A DNA stretch of 64,000 nt from contig BSBM01000179.1 of assembly GCA_027924585.1 (NCBI GenBank), positions 13,674,501-13,738,500 on the forward strand, written 5' to 3'. Below, in pieces: positions 34,476 to 45,065 of the stretch (its first letter is position 1; each line of letters starts with the position of its first letter). The stretch is from Larix kaempferi (taxonomy: Eukaryota > Streptophyta > Pinopsida > Pinales > Pinaceae). The notes below the pieces were generated by a model, which saw only the letters and a list, made by a program, of their open reading frames with translations, did not search any database and had not been told where the DNA came from. A program made the position numbers and the translations under genes.

Positions 34476-35932
34476 AAGGAATTGGGAGAATGGAGAGGGA
34501 ATTGAGTTACAACCCTCCAAGAGTATGATCTAGAATTCAAGCCTGCTACCATTGACAAAGGTCAAGGGCTATGTAAGTTACTCACTGAGCATCCAATTGA
34601 TGAGGAGCTAGACTGGGAAAATGAAACGGAGCTGAATGTGGCTGAGGTATGTCCTATTTTTACAGCTCCTGAATCTTGGTATAGGGACCTAGTGCATTAT
34701 TTGCAGCAAGGATATTTGCTGGAACACTGGAATTCTAAGAAAAGGAGAGCATTACATCTCAAATCAGTAGCCTATCAAATCATTGATGGGGTACTTTTTA
34801 TAAAATATTATGATGGGATTTTCCTTAGGTGTCTAGAGAAAGGAGATGCTGATAGTGTGGTCAAAGTATTGCACGATGGCCCCACTGGGGGGCATTATTC
34901 TGGAGATACCACAGCACATAAAATTCTCAGAGCTGGGTATTATTGGCCAACCTTTTTCATAGATGCTCATGCAAATGCTCAGAATTGTGATGTATGTCAA
35001 AGAAGTGCCGAAAAATTGCCAAAAGCAATAGGACCCCTGCAGCCAATCATCATATTTGAACCATTTGAGCAGTGGGGCATAGATTCTATCGGTGAGATCA
35101 ACCCAAATTCATCATTGCAGCATTGGTATATCCTGATAGCTACATATTATTCTACAAGATGGGCTTAAGCTATTCTGCTGCGCAAATTAAATGAAGATGC
35201 AGTCATCGGGTTCCTGGAGGAAAACATCATAACCAGGTTTGGGGTTCCAATTTCCCTAATCTTTGATAATGCAACTTATTTTTCGTCTTTGAATATAAAT
35301 GAATTTGCTTATGAGAAAGGAATTAAACTACATTACTCATCCAATTATTATCCCCAAGGAAATGGTTTAGCTGAGTCTACCAATAAGAACCTCAGTCGAA
35401 TTCTTAAGAAAACTGTAATTGAAAATCAAAGAAGCTGGCATACTGCCCTCCCAAATGCTCTATGAGAAGATAGAGTTACCCCGAAGAATGCCTTAGGAAT
35501 CTCCCCATTCACCTTAGTCTACAGTAAAGAGGCCATCCTCCCTCTGAATATCCTACTCCCATCCTTGCAATTGTCCCAAGCCTCTCGAGGTCTAGCAGTC
35601 AAGCCCTACAATCAAGAATTGATATCCTGCTAAAACTTGAAGAATCTCGGCTTAAAGCCAAAAACCGGTTCCACCAGCACCAAGACATAGTCAAAAGGTG
35701 GTTTGACAAACGAAAGTCTGGGAAAAGGGATTTAGAAGTAGGTGACTTAGTTTTGAAGTGGGACGATCCACATGATTGTAAGGGAATGCACACAAAGTTT
35801 CAACATCTATGGGTCGGCCCTTATCAAATCTATAAAAGGATTGGCTCATCCACTTACAAGCTGAAGGACCTACAAGGAGAGGAAGTAATTCTCCCTCTCA
35901 ATGGCCTCGCCTTAAAGCAGTACTTTGCATAG
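34476..35932 (+). pseudogene. Integrase
   Basis: After a linker (LQEYDLEFKPATIDKGQG) the HHCC zinc region reads HDGPTGGHYSGDTTAHKIL, then NCDVCQRSAEKLPKA. The catalytic core has WGIDSIGEI with the first Asp at about 35075, SLIFDNATYF with the second Asp at about 35262, and YYPQGNGLAESTNKNL with the Glu at about 35370. Stops near 35166 and 35463 and a break near 35600 interrupt it. The C-terminal part runs to the TAG at 35930-35932 (PLNGLALKQYFA). It would insert the DNA copy with a 5-bp duplication, as seen at AACCT. The position after RNase H defines the Ty3/gypsy order. Confidence 0.9.
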
Positions 35933-37002
35933 TCTCATTGAGACTTTTGTACATAAATAAACTTTGTTTTTCCTTGTTTTCTTGTTTTGTTTTATGTACA
36001 GCTTACGTAGTTGGTTTTGATTGTTTACTTTGCTCTTTGCTCAAGCTTGCCCTTTTATTTCCTTAATAAAGCCTAGCCCAAATCCTAGCTTAGCGGTAGG
36101 ATAGGACTCCGAGCAAATATCAAAATCTTGAAAAGCAGAATTTCACTTATAAAGAAAATATAGCTCCATGACTTTGTTTTCACTGAGCATCCTTTGGGAA
36201 TGTAGAGATCTTTTTCTATTTGGTCAAAATAACCCCACTTAAATGACTGAGATTCAGTATTTCCTTTTCACTATCTCAAGTCTCCATTCACTTTAACATT
36301 AATGCCTGTCTCAAGGTTTCACTATAATGGACCCATGGAAAGGAAGCATTCCTCACAGGTGTATGGTATTTAAAATGATCCCATGCTACAAATAAAATCC
36401 CAAAGAGCTTACATCAAAGAGTCTGATTTCCAGAAATTCTTGCCTCAATTAAAGCATTACTGAGAGAAGCAAAAGTGTTCAATCAAGAAAGCTGCTCAAA
36501 TAATTCAACTCAGTAAGGTTCTTCTCCGTCCGTGAAGCTTGATAATCAAATAAAATCTCTTTCTCACACAAAAGGACATTATGGATTGAAGAACCCAAAT
36601 CAAAGTATTGAAAGCTTAAGAAAGTTATTTCTGGAAGGCTCAAACGGCAAAAGCCGTTAATTAAAGAAACATCCAAAAGGATGCAAATAGCATGGGAATA
36701 AGGAACAAACGAATATGCCTGTGAGATATTGTTACAATCCTGTGTAGTCCTCTTTTAGTCAAAACACCTGAGAGATAGATCTTTAAAAAATGAACTCCAC
36801 ACTCTGGGATTGGGAGAGTTTTAAGGAAGTCTGAGTCTAAGTTCCCCTTTCCCGAATGACCATTACGATAAGGAGATCACTGAATTCTTAGAAGCTAAAC
36901 TACGACGGCATTTTGTTACGCTTGGAGCTATCAGTTTAAGAGTCTTTTTGATCATGAGGAGAATTTGTTTCAGAGATCTGTTTCCGCCAGCAAATCGCCA
37001 AC
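35933..37002 (+). other. Noncoding spacer between pol and the 3' LTR
   Basis: About 1.07 kb with no coding signal. An AATAAA occurs near 36064 (CCTTAATAAAGCC). I expected a polypurine tract directly before the LTR at 37003, but the last 60 bases are mixed (CCAGCAAATCGCCAACTA). The nearest purine-rich run is around 36954 (CATGAGGAGAATT). Either the tract has decayed or the 3' junction has been altered. Confidence 0.6.
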
Positions 37003-37825
37003 TATTGTTGCTGCAACATCCCCCGCCAATGTTTTTGTAAATATTGAGGCCCCTCCTTCTTTTTTTGAAAAGGTCCTTTGATTTTTTGAAGCTTATTTTG
37101 TTCGAACTTGGCAAGCTTTCTTCCTTTTCTTCTTCCAATTTTTTTTTTATGATTTTCTACTAAGGCAAATGTTATCTTTTAGTATTGGGTGCAGTTTTTT
37201 AACGTTAAAATTTGTGACAAGCACGCAAGTTTCCACCCTATATTTGGCCGACTATGGTGCATGATTGAGTATTAAAATTGCCGACCTAAGAGCCTTTTAT
37301 TTTCCCCAGTCATCGCAGTTTTTAAACTTTAATTTTTTCTCGCCTTTGCGCATATTTTAAGGTTAAAATCGCCGCTCTTTTGTGCCTTTTTTCCAAACCT
37401 TTGACTTCACGTCAATTAGCACATATTCTAAAGTTAAAGCTCCTTCCCATTGCGCAATTCCTGGCTTTAAAAATGTCACCATTTTGGTGTGCCTCTCCTT
37501 CGTCATCGTAGCTTTTGGTCGCATGAATTATGGCTAAATTTGCCGCCCAATAGCGCTACTTCTAACCTTAAAAACTGCCAATGAAGCCTCAATCTGTGGG
37601 CGCAGCTCCTGATCACAAGAGTTAACCCTAAATTTACCGCCCATTGCGCATAAGTTAGCAGTTCGATCGACGCCATAGCGCAACCCAATTTTTGGGTATG
37701 TGTACAAGTATAAAGTTGGTGAAGTGTTTTATTACCACCCCGGGAAGAGTTAATTACCCCTTGCATTGAGCCTCGTTCTCATTAATATGCCAACTTGCCA
37801 CCCCGTGTGGCTTTATTGCTCACCT

Positions 37826-37835
37826 TATATATATA
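37826..37835 (+). promoter_or_regulatory. TATA box of the 3' LTR
   Basis: TATATATATA in CACCTTATATATATACGAAG, the counterpart of 24736-24745, with the same downstream context (GGTCATTTCACTATTG). It would drive a transcript containing only the LTR frame. Confidence 0.6.
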
Positions 37836-38782
37836 CGAAGAACAGGGTTTTCGGTCATTTCACTATTGCCGAGGAAGAGGAAGAGTTCGCCATTCGCTAT
37901 TAGGAGCGTTCAAGCTACTACTCACCTAGGTATGCGCATCGACCACTGAAAGCCATTCAGAGACTGACAGGTAGGTGGTAATTCCTTCCTTTGTCTTTAG
38001 CTGAAGAGAAACTCCATTTGAAGCTCGCATTTTTCCTTTGAAATGTCTTGGTTTGCTTGTTGTTTTCGAAAACTCGTTTGTCGAGTGGCCAAAATACCAT
38101 AGAGCTAACAAAGCACGAAGTTGTCCACCCATTTCCATTGAATCAAGACCCCAAAAATCCTTTTCCTGTGCACATGCATTACAGCCGATCGACCGTTATT
38201 TTTTTATAGGAAATTTTCCATCCCGGCGTGTGTTTTATTAATAAAAAGCCGAGCCTATAAAGTCTTTTTAGTAGTTTTCTTTAAAGCTAGGGATAATGCT
38301 ACAAGTCTCGTGGCACACTTTCTCCTCTGTAGCGGTTGTAGGAAGTTTGCCATTACCTGGAAATTCCAAACCGCACTCACCATTGTGGGCAATAAGTCAT
38401 CCTCCAAATAATAAATCCACACGTTAAAGCCATAAAGCCGCAGAAGTGTTGAGAACGCCCTTTATGTCCTGTACTAATAATGCTTTGCGTAACTGTGTAT
38501 TTTATTTCAAAAGATGATGACAGTGAAATAATTCTTCTATCATGAAATATTCAAATACTGGCTAAGCATCTTTCGATTTTATGAAAATTGCATTTTAAGT
38601 CATTATATGGATGTGTTTTTAAATGCTTGAAAGATTATGTTAAATGGAAGCCAACACTTTTACATGCTCATTTTTTTTGCGTAAATATTGTGAATCTTGG
38701 GATGTGATCTATTCGCTAGCAATGTTGCTCGAGAATTCATCAAACTCCTTATTTGTGCTACCCCCACCATCACAGGTTTGAC

Positions 38783-41700
38783 ATGCATAGGAAGTCTACC
38801 AGGAGGAAAGCTAAGCTTGCAGAGTCAGATTCAGACGTGGAAATTATGTTAGACACGTTGCTTGAAACCATGTTCAGCGATATGCAAGCTGTCACCGGCG
38901 TGGCCCTTGGAAGTTCTACCCTGGAGTTTCAATGGGGTGACTTATACAGTTTTATTAGAGATCAGAATTACCCTCAAGCATCTCTAGAAGACACTATGGT
39001 CTATGCAAACATCAAGAAGTCTAGTATCCACAAGGAAGTGACTCGTCCCGAGCTATTCCCGTGCTTTAAGGTCATTGGCTTCATAATTCCTCATTTCAAT
39101 ACTATTATAAGGTTCATTAATGACACGGCTGGGATGAGTCTAGCATCTTTTGCACCTGAACACATCATGGCTACTTACGAATTTCCCCAAGCAAGAACTT
39201 GTTTGGATGACGAGTGGATAGGAAAGAAAACTATGGACCCCCTGGAATCTGCCAGAAAGATGATGATAAGTGACAGGCAAATCAGACAAAGAAACAACAA
39301 TGAATATGAAAGTCCCCTTCTAAAGACTCCTTAGAGACTCATTTCCTTAATGCTGAGTCGGATTTTCAGCATGCCCAATGGTAATATTTTCAAGCTTGGT
39401 TGGGTGCCAGTAATAGTCCATGTGGCCATGTCCAGTACCATTTTCAATTGGGATGATATAATTTCAGACAGTTTGGTCTCACAGTTAACTGCTTCCCAAG
39501 GAGGACTGACTCAGAAGAAAGCAGACTTCTTCATGTCTTCTTATTTGATGGACTTCCTGTTAAGCAAACACACCTTCCCGGATTTGGGTTGTATATGGAA
39601 TAGAAAAGAGACTCCTCTCTTTGTAGCTTACCAACCCACATGGGCAAGAAAATACGCAAACCACTACAAGCAGATTTGTGAGAAACTCATCATGCCCCTG
39701 TATCAGCTTATTTTTATAGAAGAGCCAAACTACATGTCCGAGAATTCCATGCACATCATAGAAGAGTTTGGAGATTACTACTACTCCATCGAAGGCACCT
39801 ATATACGAATGAGTGGAGGATCTCAAGATCCCTTTTTGTTTCCCCGTTATGTTACATATTTTGTGGTACATAAGGAATATTTAAGGAAACTCTTCGACAC
39901 TGGTGGAATTAGCAATATCCTCACAGAGAGGAAGAAAGGTGTATATCCACCAATGCCCTTAACCATCAGTGCGTATAGCCTCTTGAGGGCAAGAGAGGGT
40001 GAAAACTTTGCTCAAGGCTTAGAGGTCTTTCATTTCAGCACAAAGCATTTTAGGAGGCATGATCCTTGTGGCAAATTTGTTAAACATTGCCTTGATGTCA
40101 AAAATTCCTATGAGTACACGCATCTTATGGACCAAGATGAATATTTTTTTCGAAATGCTAGGAACCTAACCAAATTGGGAAAATGCTACCGTAGAAAAGG
40201 CGGAAAAGGTTCCAATCCCAAACCTATCGGTCTGATCTAGAAGGAGAAAGAGGCAACAATGTCTCAATCAGAGGAGTCAAAAGGTAAAGAAAAGGAAGAA
40301 GAAGAAGGCTCCAAAAGGAGCAGGAGGTCAAGCAGCAGCAAGATGTGGAAGCTGCTAGAGTCCAGAGGGAGTAAGAGGAAAAATCCCTGAGAGAGGAGGA
40401 AGAGAGAATCCTACAAGAGCAAGCTGCCAAATTGTAGCAAGAGGAAGAAGAAATAATCCTGCAAGAAGAAGCTGCCAAAATGCAACAAGAGGAAGAAGAA
40501 AGAATCTTGCAAGAACAAGTTTCCAAACTGCAGCAGGAAGAAGCTGAGAAAACTATGCAAGAAGAAGCAGAAAGGTTACAAGCAGAGTTAGCAGAGCTAG
40601 CCGAAAGGCAAGAGAAAGAAGAAGCTGAGAAAGTTGTGGAACAAGGCCCGTCTAGCCGACAGGTCATGGACATGGATTTGGAAATATTAAAAAAACGAGG
40701 GATAGATAATGAAGGGGTTGTCGCCACTGAAGAGTTAGCACTCACCCCATACAACCCCAGAAATCAGTGCCAAGTGGCCAACCTGGATTCCATCTATTTC
40801 CACCCAAGCAAGAAGACTATTATTGATAGATCCATAAAGAAAATAGAGCTTGGATAGGACCTATATGAACTCAGAGTATCAGAAACCACACTTATCCAAG
40901 GGACTGACATAGACCTTGTGTTAATAGCATCATGCTCGGTAGCTTCAGCCCAAGAAAGTAAAGCTAATGTCGATCGTCTCGTTGACGATGTTGAGAAATA
41001 CACGGAGCTATGCTTCAAGATAAAAGCTGACAGAAAGAAGGAGGTGTTAGAGGAAAATGAATTAAAAAATAATTACAAAGAGCTTATGGAAGAGAAGACA
41101 GAAACAACTTTGAAGATCCGACAGCTCGAAAATGAAAAGAATTCACTAGAAATGCAACTGGCAATCTTAGAGGAAAAAAAAAAGGTCTTAAAGGTCCGTA
41201 TAACTGAATTAGAAAATCAGGAGGCCAACAGTGTTCAACAAATGGAATTTTTCAAACCTCAGTTTGAAAGATTGACATGAGAAAAGGCATAACTGTTAGA
41301 ACAACTCAAAGAGGCAACTGAAAAGAGGCAGGATCTGTCTACCTTTTACAAGAAAGCCTGCGACATGCATGAAAAGATTCATCAATTTCTTGTGTTGATT
41401 TATGAAGAAGTCCACGAGATGAAAGAAATGATAATGAGGATGACATCCATTGAGGTTGACTTGCACTCAAAACAAAGGACAAGTATGCAAAACACGTGGC
41501 AGAAATTAAGGAACAATTTGAATGGAGGAAAGGAAAATCTGGTTTCCCCTCAAACCTGCGTGCTACAACCAATGATGAGTTAGACATGGATACAGGAGTC
41601 GTCAAATTTTGCAGGGATTGTGGTAACAAATTAAGTCTTGAGATCTGGAAGACCATAAAAAAATGCCAGATTGTCTACTCCAAAATCCTGGAAACCCATG

Positions 41701-42122
41701 AGAAGTGTCACATGGCTTTACCTCAGATCGTTTATGAGTTTCCTGAGAGAGAACATTGCATGACAAAATTGCAGGGTAACCTAAATGTAGAGTTAGACTA
41801 TCTAAAGAAGATAGAGGATATAAGCTCAGAAGACCTCCATCAATTCATTGAGCAAACTGTTGTTCACGCTTATTTCCTGGAAGATTGTGCACAAGAGGCT
41901 ATAGCAGGGGCAGTGAGTGTCAAATCATATTTGTGCAAGCACAAGATAGCGTGGAAGGTGACAATCTCAACAAGAGGAAAAACCATCCTAAGAGAAATTA
42001 GCCAGTGGGAAAGTTACATTCAAGAGGTTGACAAATCAGCAAAAGCAGGCGAGCCTGTTGGAGAGAACAAATCAGCAGAGGATCAACGACCAAATGAGGC
42101 AGCACGACCATCTGGGCCTTAA
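38783..42122 (+). pseudogene. LTR-encoded protein of ~1,110 residues, 3' copy (less damaged)
   Basis: The ATG at 38783 follows the conserved acceptor (CACAG, ending 38775). The frame runs open to 39334, has one TAG where the other copy has Tyr, then is open again to 40240. Conserved pieces are VALGSSTLEFQWGDLYSF, FKVIGFIIPHFNTIIRFI, SSTIFNWDDIISDSLVS and YMSENSMHIIEEFGDYYY. The coiled coil (EEEERILQEQ, AERLQAELAELAERQEKEE) follows a one-base deletion near 40300. A two-base insertion near 41465 shifts the frame into the C-terminal part (FCRDCGNKLSLEIWKTIKK, with a C-x2-C pair). It ends RPNEAARPSGP at 42122. The two copies carry mostly different lesions, so the ancestral protein can be inferred. 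No enzymatic motif is evident to me. Confidence 0.85.
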
Positions 42123-42373
42123 TTTGTCTTATTATATTTTTGAGAAAAGATAGCTAGAAATTTGTTTATTGTATAAATATGTTAAAAGACAACTGGAAAT
42201 GTTTTTGTATCTTTAGGCACTAGGAGGCAAACTTTTGTTTTGTCCTGGGGTTAGGTTTTGAGAAGAGAAAATTTTTGTAAGATCTGTAAATATAGGAATA
42301 GAAGAAATTAGAAAGGGACTTTTGGCAGGTGAAAGGACAGACTTATGCTGTATGTGAATTATTTTGCTACATC

Positions 42374-42379
42374 AATAAA
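42374..42379 (+). terminator. Polyadenylation signal in the 3' LTR
   Basis: AATAAA in CATCAATAAAGG, the counterpart of 29277-29282. It is a plausible end for both the LTR-only transcript and the genomic RNA. Confidence 0.5.
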
Positions 42380-42982
42380 GGAAGTTCTATTTTGCCTAAA
42401 GGAAGCCTGCATGGAGTTTTACTATGGGAATGTTTGAATGACTGGCCAAATTATTTCTGCATTATTCAGACATCTACTGTGAGATCATTCTTAACCATTT
42501 GAATTACTTCTTTTCTTTGAATGCTTTCACTATCTCATGCAAAATTTCTATGTAAATGGGTAATAGAATGTTTATTTATATCAAGCCTATCTTTGATAAT
42601 CTTTTCTTTTCTGCTGTAAATGCTTTCATTCAATTTAACAGCTATCTATGACATTCTTGGCTGCATTTCCAGTTTATTACTCATCTCTTAAATATGCTCC
42701 TTATGAGGATAGATTAAATTTTCTTAAAATAGTTTTAGAATAGATTTGTTTATAGTTTTCATTTAGATTACAACACTTGCATCTCATCTTAAAAAAATAA
42801 ATTACATAAACGGTGGATCGGGCCACAACCGGTGCAAAGGAAAGAAAATCTTTAAATCTTATACGGTATTCGGGCCGTTAGCTGGATGGATTCCCCATAT
42901 CAAACGGCGAGCGATCTAATTGGGCTTGCTTACCGGGGAGAATCCCTTGCTGATTGATGCTACGATTTTCGGGGCATCAACA

Positions 42983-42987
42983 AACCT
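42983..42987. repeat. Target-site duplication of the nested LTR retrotransposon (right)
   Basis: AACCT directly after the terminal CAACA, matching 23909-23913. Confidence 0.85.
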
Positions 42988-43266
42988 ATAAAACAATAAA
43001 CATAATAACTCTCAACCAAAATGGAATTTGACAGTTCCCTTGGAACTGTGCACACCATCTACCAAGTGCAAAGAAAAAATGCAACAAAAAATGATATACC
43101 ACCGAATGCATCTCAACCTCTTCACTAAAGAATCAACAAAGAATAATATAGGGAAGCTAATGCACTTCCAATTAGTATTTTAGAGTGAAATGGTGGTCAC
43201 CAACAGTGAGAGGCACCTAACATCCTCTCGACTGAAAGAAGAGATGCATAGCTATCCACTGGAAAC

Positions 43267-43721
43267 CTAAAAATTGATTCGACAAATGATGACATTACTG
43301 ATATATATATGAGAGTAGACAATATGACTCTCAGCTCCAGTGCTGATTGGAACATCAAGGAAATGGGGGAAATACTCCCCTTTCTTGGATAACTCAGTGG
43401 GCAAATATATATCCTCGTAAGTGGGTTGGAGCCACTTATCAGGACTAATGTGTAAGGCCTATCTACGGTGTTCCCACCAATAGATCAACTGCATCAAAAA
43501 AGTCGAGTTCCCCTTGAAAGATGTAGCGTCGTAATAGAACTTAAGGAAACCTTCTTCCCTCGAGAGGCCTTATGTCTATTTAGTAATGGGGTGAGAGTAC
43601 AAATCCCTCTCCCTCTCTTGATCCTCCCATGACCGTCAAACATTGTAATGGTCAATGTGCTAGTGGTGGTGGTGGTGTTTCCCTCTACGTTGACATACAT
43701 GATTAGACATATAAAATACAT
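43267..43721 (-). pseudogene. Minus-strand frame of the CACTA element, unknown product
   Basis: The minus-strand frame 43721-43494 opens with MYVNVEGNTTTTTSTL and FDGHGRIKRGRGICTL. A second frame starting at 43569 then reads GLSREEGFLKFYYDATSFKG, FLMQLIYWWEHRR, a TAG, then PDKWLQPTYEDIYLPTELSK and EYFPHFLDVPI, ending at 43267. The second frame has convincing protein composition over 100 codons with one stop. I do not recognise the family. It points towards the retrotransposon, and further minus-strand coding traces lie on its other side at 23.0-23.5 kb, so one gene has probably been split. Confidence 0.5.
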
Positions 43722-44019
43722 TAGTCTATTATATAAAATATTTAAAAAATTATTAAATGAGAACTTTATTTATAAATAAGAAATAATATTTTTTCTAAAA
43801 ACACTTTAGTTTCCAACTTGGTGCACTTGAAAATTGTCTAGCACCACAACCGGTGCGTATTAGTACATACGCACAAACAATTGTGCACCACCTATATGTC
43901 ATGCACCACTTACACTAAAAATCGACATAATGCGTTGTACACATAAAAAACACGGATGCATTAATAACACGATTGGCACTGACACAATTCATATATAATA
44001 ATACTACGCATTGATAGAG

Positions 44020-44034
44020 CACTACTAGGAAATC
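44020..44034 (+). other. CACTA-terminus-like motif
   Basis: CACTACTAGGAAATC followed by TTGGAATAGTGCTGGTGC is close to the usual terminal inverted repeat of CACTA elements, but it lies inside the right field and points to the right. A weaker mirrored match (AGTAGGAAA on the minus strand at about 14026-14034) sits at the outer edge of the left field, also pointing outward. Confidence 0.4.
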
Positions 44035-44399
44035 TTGGAATAGTGCTGGTGCTTCCCTAAGAAAAGAAAGAATGGGTGCTTCCATAAGCAAAAAGTACCA
44101 GTGGATGTGTCAGATGATTCAGCACTATAAGCAATGCACAAAAAAACGACAATGCACCACTATTGGTGTGTGCATTTGTGAAATAGTGAGGAGCACTAGA
44201 ATTTTTCCAAGCTTCTTGGTGCATTTTGAGGTTTAGAATTTTTACAATATTCTCAGTGCATTTACCTTAAAAAAACACTGTTCACGGTGCATAATGAACA
44301 ATACAACGCACCGAAATGGAAACATTAATTTTTATTTGATATTGTCTAGTGCGCTCTGATAAAGCAGTGCATTGCAAGGATTTGTTGTGATAAGAATTA

Positions 44400-45065
44400 A
44401 AACAACACACATGTATCTGTGTGCCTCATGTAATCTAGCACACATGTGTGCTATATACCATGAACACACCATATTGTTATATAATTTTTTTAATTTATAT
44501 GTAGTGGTGCTCTATAATTGAGCGCATTGTTTTACAGTGTGGTTGGTTTAATGGTGTAGCGCTAGGTGTTGAATGCAACGTGGGGTGTTGAATGCACTGA
44601 TGTGTTGATATAAATTAAAGCACCATTTTGTGATTTATAATTTTAAATTAAATGGCAACGAGTTCTATGTATGATGAATGCACCAGATTGTTATACAAAT
44701 TTTTTAGTTTATATGTGGCGGTGCTCTATAATTGAGTGCACCATTTTACGGTGTAGTTGGTTTATAGGTGGTGGGCGCACCGCTTGCAATGTGAGGCATT
44801 GAATGCACCGGTGCTTTGATATAGATTAAAGAATCATTTTGTGATTTATAATTTTAAATTAAATGGCACTAGTGTGCTATATACCATGAATGCACCAGAT
44901 TGTTATATAATTTTTTTAATTTATTTGTGGCGTGCTCTATAATTGAGCACACTATTTTACTATGCGGTTGGTTAATTGGTGGGGGAGCACTGGTTACAGT
45001 GAAAGGCATTGAACGCATCTGTGCATTGTCATAAATTAAAGCAATTTTTTTCAATTTTTAATTTT
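44400..45065. repeat. Threefold tandem repeat, period ~213 bp
   Basis: The word ATTGTTATA (with ACAAATT or ATAATTTTTT after it) occurs at 44473, 44687 and 44899, spacings 214 and 212. Each unit continues with a TGGTGCTCTATAATTGAG-like word, CATTTTACxGTGTxGTTGGTT, GGCATTGAATGCACC and TTTTGTGATTTATAATTTTA. Confidence 0.85.

Larger units (their letters stand above)
23914..42982 (+). mobile_element. Nested Tat-type Ty3/gypsy LTR retrotransposon with gene-bearing giant LTRs
   Basis: A 19,069-bp element: 5' LTR 23914-29838 (5,925 bp), interior 29839-37002 (7,164 bp), 3' LTR 37003-42982 (5,980 bp), flanked by AACCT. The LTR begins TGTTG and ends CAACA; the 3' copy begins TATTG. The interior holds gag, protease, an archaeal-type RNase H, RT, RNase H and integrase in that order. 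Each LTR also carries a frame of about 1,110 codons. Integrase after RT makes it Ty3/gypsy, and the additional RNase H points to the Tat group. Stops, frameshifts and 9-16% LTR difference in hand-compared stretches show it is old and dead. It inserted into the internal part of the CACTA element. Confidence 0.95.
37003..42982 (+). repeat. 3' LTR (5,980 bp)
   Basis: Colinear with the 5' LTR, starting TATTGTTGCTGC and ending GGGGCATCAACA. In one 140-base alignment (25962-26101 against 39050-39189) I count 22 differences, and in another near the end of the reading frame about 11 in 125. It holds about 45 bases near 42545 that the 5' copy lacks. Confidence 0.95.
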
